Below are positions 19,284-26,897 of a stretch of 64,000 nt of DNA, one piece after another. This DNA comes from Limisphaera sp026417315 (GTDB taxonomy: Bacteria; Verrucomicrobiota; Verrucomicrobiia; Limisphaerales; Limisphaeraceae). Both the position numbers and the translations under genes were made by a program. The stretch covers positions 1,550,001 to 1,614,000 of the forward strand of contig NZ_JBMVQY010000001.1 of the NCBI RefSeq assembly GCF_049537125.1, in the 5' to 3' direction. The notes beneath the pieces were generated by a model. That model was not told the origin of the DNA. It searched no databases and saw nothing but the letters and a program-made list of their open reading frames with translations. Positions within the stretch are counted from its first letter, which is position 1. Each line of letters opens with the position of its first letter.

Positions 19284-20240
19284 TTAGAGACCAAAGGCCT
19301 TCCGCAGCAGAGCCAGGCTCTTGGGCACGGCGGTCTCCGGATCTTCCTTGCCCTCCATCTCCAGCGAAACGTAACCGGTGTAACCGGCCTCCGCGAGGAT
19401 GCGCGCAATCCGCCGATAATCCAGGTCGAGGGTATACCACTCGCCGCCGCCGGGGTAGGTCTTCGCCTGGACGAACACCGTCAGGGGCGCAATCTGCTGG
19501 AGCTGTTCGTAGGTGTTGTCCAAGAAATTGCCGGTGTCCATGAGCACGCCCAGCCAGGGCGACGGCAACGCCCGCACGATGCGCAACAGGCCTTCCGCGG
19601 TGCGCGCCAATCCCCAGTGATTCTCCAGGGCCAGAATCACGCCGCACTGTTCCGCCTTGTCCAGGCAGCGCCCGATCCCGTCAATGCACCACCGAAACCC
19701 GTCCTCCTCCGTATATCCCGGCAGCACGGGTTCCACCCCGCGGTTGGCCATCAGTTCGTCAAAGCTGCGAATCGTTCCCCACCGGCCGGTGTTGATCCGG
19801 ATGCACGGGATGCCCAGTTCGTACGCGATTTCGATGCACTTGTGGGTGTGCTCGACATTCCGGCTGACCACCGCCGGATCGGGACTGACGAAACTCTGGT
19901 GCGTCGAGAGACAAATCAGATCCACGCCGTTGCGAAACGCATGCCGTTTCAGCCGGCGCAAGTAGGCCCGGGCCTCGGCATCCAAGGGCGCCTGTTCGGG
20001 GATGTCCATTTGCCGATGCAGAACATCCACGCCGCTGACGCCCAGATCGGCCGCTTTTTCGATTACCCGTTCGATCGGCACGCGTTCGCTGCGAAAATGC
20101 CAGTAGGAGTACGTGGAAATGCCCAAACGAATGCGCCGTTGCGGAATCGGCGCCCGTGCCGACAGGCCGGGAGAGCCCAGGACCGGTGCGGCGGCGGCCA
20201 GGGTGCCGGCCGCCAAGAAGCCTCGTCTTGAAATGCGCAT
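19284..20240 (-). CDS. Tat-exported sugar phosphate isomerase/epimerase-like TIM barrel
   Basis: A 318-residue protein of the xylose-isomerase-like TIM-barrel superfamily. It opens with a twin-arginine signal (MRISRRGFLAAGTLAAAAPV), indicating folded export across the inner membrane. Barrel motifs supplying the metal site are visible: ILALENHWG, GVLMDTGNF, VQAKTYPGGGEW and YVSLEMEGKED. The substrate is unknown; in this superfamily it is usually a ketose, inositol or keto-sugar. The start at 20240 puts the Tat motif at the very N-terminus; an ATG 30 nt upstream would bury it. It diverges from the secreted-protein gene at 20563. Distinct from the three cytoplasmic-looking relatives at 29.5, 41.1 and 53.6 kb. 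Confidence 0.83.
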   Translation of the reverse strand: MRISRRGFLAAGTLAAAAPVLGSPGLSARAPIPQRRIRLGISTYSYWHFRSERVPIERVIEKAADLGVSGVDVLHRQMDIPEQAPLDAEARAYLRRLKRHAFRNGVDLICLSTHQSFVSPDPAVVSRNVEHTHKCIEIAYELGIPCIRINTGRWGTIRSFDELMANRGVEPVLPGYTEEDGFRWCIDGIGRCLDKAEQCGVILALENHWGLARTAEGLLRIVRALPSPWLGVLMDTGNFLDNTYEQLQQIAPLTVFVQAKTYPGGGEWYTLDLDYRRIARILAEAGYTGYVSLEMEGKEDPETAVPKSLALLRKAFGL

Positions 20241-20562
20241 GGGCCCATTCGACGGTGCTCTTCGAGCCAACTCAATGTCAAAAGTGTCGGAAGCCCCGGC
20301 AGGTTGACCGTCGCTTGCCAGAATGCCTCTCGGACCCCTCGCCCTTCGCAGAGCCCTGCGCGCGTGTCATGAATTCTGGGGACATGACAGCCGTCCGAGC
20401 AGTGGTAGCTTGAAAGCAAGCAAACCCGGAACCATACGGGCATCGCATGGACGCTGTCGGACGGACAAGTCGGCCGGCGCGGAGATGTCGACTTTACGAC
20501 ATCTTTGGCGAACGGTTGTTGTCCGGCCCCGCATCCCGGGATGCCCGGAACCGAGACCTCCT
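20241..20562. promoter_or_regulatory. Divergent intergenic region with a possible rightward promoter
   Basis: About 320 bp between the Tat-isomerase gene and the secreted-protein gene at 20563. A weak sigma70-like pair faces right: TTGAAA at 20410-20415, a 17-bp spacer, CATACG at 20433-20438. The match is moderate, so this is a guess. Nothing else is recognised. Confidence 0.3.
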
Positions 20563-22470
20563 ATGAAAGCCATGCAAAAACCGTCCGTTTGGGCCTCTTG
20601 TGCGGCCGCTCTGGTATTGGCCGCCAGCAGCCTCCAGGCGCAGAACACCAATTACGTCATTGATACTTTCGACACCGGCGTGCCTTCCCAATGGTGGGCC
20701 ACCTGGTGGGGCAATGGATCCATCAGTTTCGACCCCGGTCAGGACGCCAACGGCGACCCGAACTCCGGCTCTGCGTACATCACCGCGGACACCATTCGGG
20801 GACAGAACACGTACGTGGTCGCGCGGTCCTTCGGCGATTGGGCGTGGCATAACGCGAAGCCCGTGAACTTCACGCTGTTCACGAACCTCCAAATCTGGCT
20901 CAAGTGGGACAGCCAGAATTCGTCCATGCCGTTGAGCGTGTTCAACACCTCGGGGGACCGGCTCGGCGTTTTCATTCATCCCCAGAGCGCCAACTGGGAT
21001 GGTGGCCGCTTGGTGTCGCTGGGCACGGTGACCGTGCCGGAGGAAGCCTCCAACCGTTGGGTTCGCATCGATGTGCCCATCAACCCCCAACTGGCCGGCA
21101 TTGAAGAAGCCACGGCGCTGGTCTTCAAACGCTGGGATCCGTCGGCCAACCTCAATCACACCATCGCGTTCTGGATCGACAACCTGGAGTTGCAAGCCGC
21201 GGTGGCCCCGCCGCCCCCGCCCACGGTGTCCGTCGCGCCCACGGTCACCGGGCTCAACTTGATTGCCTCCGGTTCCGGCCAATACCAGCGCCAGAGCATC
21301 TACACCCGTGGCGACACCTATGGCTGGGTGGGGGCTCCCGGACCCGTCACCTACTCAGTCACCATCAAGAAACGTCCCGAGGGCGGCTGGAATGGCTTCC
21401 AGGCGCACATCTTCCTGGCCCCGACGCAGGACAACCTGCCCTGGGGCGTGGGCGACGCGGCCATCGACTGGAACGCCACCAACATTGTGTTCGTTCAGAT
21501 CTCCGGCGGAGCCGGTCCGGGTGCCAGTGCCCGGTTCATGGTCAAGACCAACCAGGGCTCGGGCAACAGCATGCTTTGGAGCCACGGCACACTGGCCACG
21601 GTGTACAGTGAACAAGACGAGGGCACCTGGCAGGTCATCTTCAACAACAACACCGACGTCACGATCCTGACGCCCAGTGGCACGTCCACCAACTTCACCA
21701 TTCCGGCCGAGTGGGTCCAATACTTCAACGGGCCGGTGGCGGTCCACGTGGGTGCCCAGCCCAACTCCTTCGCCAACCTGGGCAAATCGGTGGTTCTCTC
21801 GCGCGTGCAAATCACTGGCGTGCCCACCCCGCTGGACGACGACTTCTCCGGTTCCGGCCTGAACACCGAACTTTGGGGCATCGCCGCCGAGAACGCCGCC
21901 GGCGTGCTGGTCGTGCCGCCAACCGCGCGCTATTGGTTCCGTTGGACCCTGCCGGCAGATTCCGATGCCATCGTAATGGCCCGCACCAACCTCACGGCCA
22001 GCCCGTGGCTCGAACTGGCCGCCGGGCCTCCGATTGCCCTGGGCGGGGCGCGACAAGTATTGCTGACCACGGAGAACCTGCCGAGTTCCTCCTCGCTGTT
22101 CCTTGCCCTGGGCAAGCGCGTGTTCAGCAAACTGCTCGTGCTGCTGCCCGGAGAAACTGCAGCGCCCGGCACGCCCACCGGGAAAACCGGTACGCCGACG
22201 CCGCAAATGGCCTGGACACCCTTCGATGTGGTGGTCATGGCCGTGGACGACAACTGGTATCCCGTGCGCGGCATCAATCACGTGATTCATCTCAGCAGTG
22301 ACGACACCATGGCGGTGTTCCCGCCCGACGCCGCAATGGTCAACGGCACGGTCACCTTCGCAGGTGCCTATTTCGGCTCCGAAGGCACTTGGACCATCAC
22401 CGCCACCAGCGTGGATGATCCAACCAAGACCGGCACCAGTAGCGCGGTCGTCGTGAGGCCACTGCAGTAA
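20563..22470 (+). CDS. Secreted protein with carbohydrate-binding-like N-terminal domain
   Basis: A 635-residue protein with a clear signal peptide (cleavage expected after SSLQA, about residue 26). Residues of about 30-205 form a jelly-roll-like domain rich in Trp and Gly (VPSQWWATWWGNGS; IAFWIDNLELQ), typical of carbohydrate-binding folds. A Pro-rich linker (APPPPPTVS) and a second beta-rich domain follow. A copy of the shared module (WFRWTLPADSDAIV...) lies internally near residues 460-540 rather than at the end. The final 90 residues resemble an Ig-like fold. No catalytic motif was recognised. It is followed by a perfect hairpin and then by the glycosidase at 22714, so both may act on the same polysaccharide. 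Confidence 0.72.
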   Translation: MKAMQKPSVWASCAAALVLAASSLQAQNTNYVIDTFDTGVPSQWWATWWGNGSISFDPGQDANGDPNSGSAYITADTIRGQNTYVVARSFGDWAWHNAKPVNFTLFTNLQIWLKWDSQNSSMPLSVFNTSGDRLGVFIHPQSANWDGGRLVSLGTVTVPEEASNRWVRIDVPINPQLAGIEEATALVFKRWDPSANLNHTIAFWIDNLELQAAVAPPPPPTVSVAPTVTGLNLIASGSGQYQRQSIYTRGDTYGWVGAPGPVTYSVTIKKRPEGGWNGFQAHIFLAPTQDNLPWGVGDAAIDWNATNIVFVQISGGAGPGASARFMVKTNQGSGNSMLWSHGTLATVYSEQDEGTWQVIFNNNTDVTILTPSGTSTNFTIPAEWVQYFNGPVAVHVGAQPNSFANLGKSVVLSRVQITGVPTPLDDDFSGSGLNTELWGIAAENAAGVLVVPPTARYWFRWTLPADSDAIVMARTNLTASPWLELAAGPPIALGGARQVLLTTENLPSSSSLFLALGKRVFSKLLVLLPGETAAPGTPTGKTGTPTPQMAWTPFDVVVMAVDDNWYPVRGINHVIHLSSDDTMAVFPPDAAMVNGTVTFAGAYFGSEGTWTITATSVDDPTKTGTSSAVVVRPLQ

Positions 22471-22518
22471 CTGGCCCTCCACGCCCGGGCGAGTGGCCCG
22501 GTTGGAGCCGAGATGTAA

Positions 22519-22550
22519 CACGGGAGGGTGGTACGGGCCACCCTCCCGTG
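22519..22550 (+). terminator. Perfect 13-bp hairpin after the gene at 20563
   Basis: Left arm CACGGGAGGGTGG, right arm CCACCCTCCCGTG, six-base loop. It lies about 50 bp downstream of the stop codon and about 160 bp upstream of the glycosidase. There is no T-tract, so it may be an attenuating or RNA-stabilising structure rather than an intrinsic terminator. Confidence 0.55.
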
Positions 22551-22713
22551 CTTCATTCTCGGCGGGCTGGCGGCACCCGGGTTCATCGCAGAACCTCAAG
22601 TCCCACCCACCCGGATCCGATTGGTCATTGAGCCGTGCAGCCTGCGATCAGGACGACGCCCGAACACCCCGGTCTCCACGCATCCAGAACCTCTCCCTCG
22701 AAGGCGTGACCCG

Positions 22714-24876
22714 ATGATTTGGCCCCTGCTCCTGATTCTCCTGGGTGCTTCCGCGGCCCGCGGCCAGGCGCCACTCTGGATCTACACCGATCGACTCGTC
22801 AACGGCTTCGCCGATTGGAGCTGGATCGACCGTGACCTCTTCGAGACCGGCGTGGTCCACCGGGGGACCGCCGCGATTCGCGCCACCGGAAACGCCGCCC
22901 AGTGGCCGGGCCTCTCGTTTCGGCGCGATCCCTTCGACGCCCGCCTGTACGAGAGCCTTGTCTTTTGGGCCCATGGCGGCACCACCGGCGGACAACGGTT
23001 GCAGGTGCTGGCCGAGGACGACGCGGGCGCCGGCCCCGCCTACGTGTTGCCCCATCCGCTGCCCGCCCATCAATGGCGCCAGTTTGTCGTCCCCTTGAGC
23101 GCCCTCGGCAAGGCCTCCAGCACCAACCTCCACCGCATCACCCTGCAACTTCGCGCCAACGGCACTTCCGGCAGCTTTTACATCGACGACATGTCGCTGA
23201 CCGCCAGGCCCGCGCCTTCGCCCGTTCAAGTCGCTGTGGACGCTGCGCGGATCGTCCGTGTCGCGGACACCCGCTGGTTCGGAGTGAATGCCGTGATCTG
23301 GGACGGAGACTTTGCCGACAACACCCCCGAACGAGAGCGCACCGTCGCCCTGCTGCGCGAAGCGGGCATCACCACACTGCGCTTCCCGGGCGGATCCCTT
23401 TCCGACCAGTACCACTGGCAGTCGAACCGCACCCTCACCAACACCTGGCAGTGGCAGACGAGCTTCGACGAATTCATGAGCGTGGCCACCAACCTGGGCG
23501 CCGAAATCTTCATCACGGTCAACTACGGCAGCGGCACCCCCGAGGAAGCCGCGGCCTGGGTGCGGTACGCAAACGTAACCCGGCGTTTCGGGATTCGTTA
23601 CTGGGAGATCGGCAACGAATGTTATGGCCCGTGGGAATACGACACCAACGCACGCCCGCACGACGCCTACACGTATGCCGTGCGCGCCGCCGAGTACATC
23701 CGGCAAATGAAAGCCGTCGATCCCACCATCCGCGTGGGCGTGGTCGCCGTGCCCGGTGAAGACAGTTACGACAACGATTACCGCGACTTTCCCGGCGTCA
23801 ACCTGCGGACCGGGCAGAGCCGCTACGGCTGGACCCCGCGGCTGCTCACCGCCCTGCGCAACCTCGGCGTGCGCCCCGACTTCCTGGTGCACCATCATTA
23901 CCCCCAGTGGACCCCGGAAAACCCCCTGCACATTCCGGTCAGCGATGCCATGGCCCTGCTCTCGACGGAAACATGGGCCGCAGACGCGGCCGATCTCCGT
24001 CGGCAAATCGAGGATTACTTCGGCCCCGGAGGGGAGCAGATCGAACTGGTGGTCACCGAGAACAACATCGACGCCGGTTCCCAGGGCAGCCAATCCACCA
24101 GCCTGGTCAATGCCTTGTATTACGCCGACAGCCTCGGCCGGCTCATGCGCACCGAGTTCAATGCCTTCGTCTGGTGGAACCTCCGCAACGGCACCGACAC
24201 GCAGGGTGCCTTCGACGAAACCCTCTACGGGTGGCGCACCTATGGCGACCTCGGCATGATCAACGGGCCCGCCACGCGTCACCCGGTCTTTTATGCCGCG
24301 AAGCTGATGTCCCTCTTTGCCCGCGCGGGCGATGCCATTGTGGAGGCCACTTCCGAATCCCCCTGGCTGGCCGCCCACGCCGCCCGCCGCACCAACGGCA
24401 GTCTCACCGTCCTGCTGCTCAACAAAACGACGCAAACCCCTCTGACCGCCCGGCTCGAAATCCGGGGCTTCCGCCCCCGCAGCTCCGCCACGGTGCATTT
24501 TTACGGGATCCCTCAGGACGAGGCCGCCCGGACAAACGGTCCGGCCGCCGCGCAGGATTTGACCCGGTTCGAGGCCGCCGTGGACGGCCCAGTGCTGACG
24601 AATCTGTGCCCGCCGCTTTCCCTGACGTTGTGGACCTTCGACCCGGCGCCGCTCGAACCGCCGCGGCTGGGCTTGACGCGAACGTCCGATCCGTTCCGCT
24701 GGCAACTGGAAACCATCGGCCCACCCGGAGTCCTCCACGTACTGGAAAGCTCCTCCAACCTGCTCCATTGGGTGGCCGTGGCGACCAACCAGCCCACCGA
24801 CGGTCTCTGGACCCTGGAACTGCCCGTCGAGCCGACCGCCCCGCAGCGTTTCTGGCGGGCGCGCCTGGAACCCTGA
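22714..24876 (+). CDS. Secreted clan GH-A glycosidase, arabinofuranosidase-like
   Basis: A 720-residue secreted enzyme. After a short signal peptide (about 18 residues) come a carbohydrate-binding jelly-roll (about 25-165) and a (beta/alpha)8 barrel (about 175-540). The barrel shows the GH-A acid/base Glu in YWEIGNECYGPWE (E302) and the nucleophile Glu in LVVTENNID (E449), about 147 residues apart. The barrel best resembles GH51/GH44-type enzymes, so alpha-L-arabinofuranosidase or endoglucanase/xyloglucanase activity is likely. A beta-sandwich (LTVLLLNKTTQTPLTARLEI) and the shared C-terminal module (...QRFWRARLEP) close the protein. Start at 22714 follows AAGG. The exact substrate cannot be read from sequence. 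Confidence 0.82.
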   Translation: MIWPLLLILLGASAARGQAPLWIYTDRLVNGFADWSWIDRDLFETGVVHRGTAAIRATGNAAQWPGLSFRRDPFDARLYESLVFWAHGGTTGGQRLQVLAEDDAGAGPAYVLPHPLPAHQWRQFVVPLSALGKASSTNLHRITLQLRANGTSGSFYIDDMSLTARPAPSPVQVAVDAARIVRVADTRWFGVNAVIWDGDFADNTPERERTVALLREAGITTLRFPGGSLSDQYHWQSNRTLTNTWQWQTSFDEFMSVATNLGAEIFITVNYGSGTPEEAAAWVRYANVTRRFGIRYWEIGNECYGPWEYDTNARPHDAYTYAVRAAEYIRQMKAVDPTIRVGVVAVPGEDSYDNDYRDFPGVNLRTGQSRYGWTPRLLTALRNLGVRPDFLVHHHYPQWTPENPLHIPVSDAMALLSTETWAADAADLRRQIEDYFGPGGEQIELVVTENNIDAGSQGSQSTSLVNALYYADSLGRLMRTEFNAFVWWNLRNGTDTQGAFDETLYGWRTYGDLGMINGPATRHPVFYAAKLMSLFARAGDAIVEATSESPWLAAHAARRTNGSLTVLLLNKTTQTPLTARLEIRGFRPRSSATVHFYGIPQDEAARTNGPAAAQDLTRFEAAVDGPVLTNLCPPLSLTLWTFDPAPLEPPRLGLTRTSDPFRWQLETIGPPGVLHVLESSSNLLHWVAVATNQPTDGLWTLELPVEPTAPQRFWRARLEP

Positions 24877-25308
24877 GCCCGCAAGCAACCCTGCGAGTCC
24901 AAGCCGATCAGGCCTGTGCCCCTCTGTACGGCCTGCAAGCCGCCGACAAGAAGGCTCCGATCTCGCAGCCCGGCTTCTTTGGGAGAACTCCCCGTCCAAG
25001 TGCAGCAGCCAGTGTTGGCCCTCAGCCCACACACATCCGAGCCCGGCGCTTTTTGCCCGCCAGAGCCCGGCTCTCCCAAGAGACCCACGGCCGGATCGGT
25101 GCGCGCCGAGCCCGAGAAACCCTGTGGACGGCTCGCGCCGCAGCCCTGCCGCACCCGCGAATCCGAGACGCGCCGGCCGGGCGACCCGGATGTGGGCAAC
25201 GCGCCCTGCGAACATGTCGAGGGATCACGGCCTCGCGACGGGAGAGACCTGGTTTGCCCGGAGCCCCTGCCGAGACGGAGCGGAATCCGAACCATCAACA
25301 AAAGCCGC

Positions 25309-25336
25309 TTGACAACGCCATACCGATCGGTATTTT
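25309..25336 (+). promoter_or_regulatory. Sigma70-type promoter of the TetR gene
   Basis: TTGACA (25309-25314), a 16-bp spacer, TATTTT (25331-25336). Transcription would start near 25343, only a few bases before the GTG at 25346, implying a leaderless message or use of the ATG at 25391. The operator palindrome overlaps the spacer and -10 box, so regulator binding would block RNA polymerase. Confidence 0.7.
25320..25333. promoter_or_regulatory. Operator site 1: perfect 14-bp palindrome in the tetR promoter
   Basis: ATACCGATCGGTAT is a perfect palindrome lying between -35 and -10. With sites at 26025 and 26055 it defines ATACYGANCRGTAY. Its position just before a TetR-family gene suggests autorepression. 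Confidence 0.75.
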
Positions 25337-25345
25337 GTCGCCTGC

Positions 25346-25981
25346 GTGAAGGCTCGCCTCCCATCGCCTCGTGCCCGGGCGGATCGGCGGATGCCGGCCA
25401 AGCTGGCCGCCAGCGCCTTCGCGTTGTTTGCCGAAAAGGGCTTCGACGGGGTCAATCTCGACCAAATCGCCGCGCATGCCGGCGTCACCAAGGGCAGTCT
25501 CTACTGGCATTTCAATTCCAAGCGGGAACTGATCCACGCCGCTTGCGCGCACTACTACCGCATGTATCAGCGCCGGATCAACGAGGCGCTGGCAGGCGTC
25601 ACCGACCCCGCCGCGCGCCTGGAGCACACCCTGCGCGTGGCCGTGCGCACCTGCCTCATGGACCAGGCCAACCGTGTCTTCACCATGGAGATCTTCACTT
25701 CGGCCGTCCATGATGCGGAGTTGCGCCGGGGCTGGCAGCAGTTCTACGACAGCGTCCGGGAGTTCTACATCGGGCTGGTGCGGGCCGCAGCCGTGGCCGG
25801 CGCGGTGCACGTGGCGGATGCCGAGCAGGCGGTCAATCTGATGCTGGCCGCCATGGAGGGCATCAAGCTGCGGGCGTTGTTCGAACCGGAGATCTGTTCT
25901 CCCACGGAAGAAGAACGGCTGGTGGAAGGTCTGAAGGAGATCCTCGGCTTCCCGGCCCCGAAGCCATCCCGAAACGGCTGA
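25346..25981 (+). CDS. TetR/AcrR family transcriptional regulator
   Basis: A 211-residue repressor. Residues of about 15-62 form the TetR helix-turn-helix: LAASAFALFAEKGFDGVNL, then IAAHAGVTKGSLYWHFNSK, which includes the recognition helix. The C-terminal two-thirds is helical and would bind an unknown ligand. The GTG at 25346 gives the longest form with a basic N-terminal arm; the ATG at 25391 would give 196 residues and is a real alternative because the predicted transcript starts at about 25343. A palindrome covers its own -10 box, and two related palindromes lie between this gene and the pseudopilin gene 85 bp downstream, so it probably controls itself and the genes that follow. Confidence 0.9.
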   Translation: MKARLPSPRARADRRMPAKLAASAFALFAEKGFDGVNLDQIAAHAGVTKGSLYWHFNSKRELIHAACAHYYRMYQRRINEALAGVTDPAARLEHTLRVAVRTCLMDQANRVFTMEIFTSAVHDAELRRGWQQFYDSVREFYIGLVRAAAVAGAVHVADAEQAVNLMLAAMEGIKLRALFEPEICSPTEEERLVEGLKEILGFPAPKPSRNG

Positions 25982-26024
25982 CTTCCGGTGCTTGCCCCGG
26001 CAGCGGGAGCTCCTGCTGCGAACC

Positions 26025-26038
26025 ATACTGACCAGTAC
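26025..26038. promoter_or_regulatory. Operator-like site 2 upstream of the pseudopilin gene
   Basis: ATACTGACCAGTAC, with inverted arms TACTG/CAGTA around AC. It matches the palindrome in the tetR promoter at 11 of 14 positions. Its centre is 30 bp from that of site 3, close to three helical turns, so two dimers could bind the same DNA face. Confidence 0.65.
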
Positions 26039-26054
26039 ATTTGGCTCCCCCTCC

Positions 26055-26068
26055 ATACCGAACAGTAT
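26055..26068. promoter_or_regulatory. Operator-like site 3 at the pseudopilin start
   Basis: ATACCGAACAGTAT matches site 1 at 12 of 14 positions. It overlaps the ATG at 26067. TTGGCT (26041-26046) upstream and TATGCA at the end of the site imitate the layout of the tetR promoter (with a long 19-bp spacer). If that is the promoter, translation would start later, for example at the GTG at 26106. Confidence 0.65.
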
Positions 26069-26864
26069 GCAGTACCGTCCCCCTCCAACCAGACCCGGTC
26101 GCGGCGTGCCAATCGGCTGCCGTCCCACGACCCCGCCCCGGAGCCGCCGCGGCTTCACCTTGATCGAGCTGCTCGTGGTCATCGCCATCATCGCCCTCCT
26201 GGCGGCGATGCTGTTGCCCGCCCTGGCCAGGGCGAGATCCAGGGCCTACCGCGTTTATTGTCTCAACAACGCCAAGCAAATGGGGCTGGCCTCCGCCCTC
26301 TATGCCGGCGACTTCGACAACCGCATCCCGCGCATGCTCAACTGGGGCAGGGCCTGGGGGCTCGAATACCGAATCGGAGACAAGTGGATGCCCGAAATGT
26401 TCGAGCCGTACCTGGGGCCGAATCCGGTCAAGCCCCAGGGGCCGCGCCCCAATTATCAGCCCCTCCACGGCCTCTACGCCTGCCCCTCGGGACTCCGGGC
26501 CAAAATCGTGTTGCGCGGATCTTATGACGACGTCTTCAGCCGGGACTTTTTCTATGACAACGACGGCGTCAGCTATGTTTGGTCGCACATCTACTATGAT
26601 CCCTGGCAACGCGCCTACGCCTTGAACAGACCGATCAGCGGCCGCAGAGCCAGTGATGTACGAAATCCCAGCAAGGCCGTCCTCATCTGGGAGATTCCCT
26701 ATCATCGGGCGCAAAACATGCCGCACGAAAACGGCATGAACGTGGTGAAGGCGGACAACAGCGCCCAACGCATCCGCGGCAATCCCAGGGAAACCGACTG
26801 GTGGCTCAACCACAGCTTCGAAGGTTGGGACTCCGACCAACCACCGCCCACCACACCCCTTTAA
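26067..26864 (+). CDS. Pseudopilin-like protein with prepilin N-terminal signal
   Basis: A 265-residue protein with the type IV prepilin leader RRGFTLIELLVVIAIIALLAA, cleaved before Phe by prepilin peptidase and N-methylated in the family. After the hydrophobic helix comes the common region (RARSRAYRVYCLNNAKQMGLA) and a variable extracellular domain. The H-x9-D motif near the C-terminus (HENGMNVVKADN) has Asn where the family usually has Gly. Such proteins are very numerous in Planctomycetota and Verrucomicrobiota and may be secretion-system pseudopilins. Start uncertain: the ATG at 26067 lies inside an operator-like site; GTG 26106 is an alternative. A large secreted repeat protein follows after 33 bp. 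Confidence 0.85.
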   Translation: MQYRPPPTRPGRGVPIGCRPTTPPRSRRGFTLIELLVVIAIIALLAAMLLPALARARSRAYRVYCLNNAKQMGLASALYAGDFDNRIPRMLNWGRAWGLEYRIGDKWMPEMFEPYLGPNPVKPQGPRPNYQPLHGLYACPSGLRAKIVLRGSYDDVFSRDFFYDNDGVSYVWSHIYYDPWQRAYALNRPISGRRASDVRNPSKAVLIWEIPYHRAQNMPHENGMNVVKADNSAQRIRGNPRETDWWLNHSFEGWDSDQPPPTTPL

Positions 26865-26897
26865 CCCCACGTTGTTCAACTCCAACCCCATGCAACC

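Larger units (their letters stand above)
24877..25345. other. Intergenic region, empty except for the TetR promoter at its right end
   Basis: About 470 bp. The first 430 bp show no protein-like frame or RNA gene. The last 40 bp hold the promoter and operator of the TetR gene, listed separately. Confidence 0.6.

Noticed and set aside
24880..25360. Open frames on both strands in front of the TetR gene
   Set aside because: No hydrophobic, helical or motif pattern; they contain many Gly, Arg, Ser and Pro residues typical of non-coding high-GC DNA.
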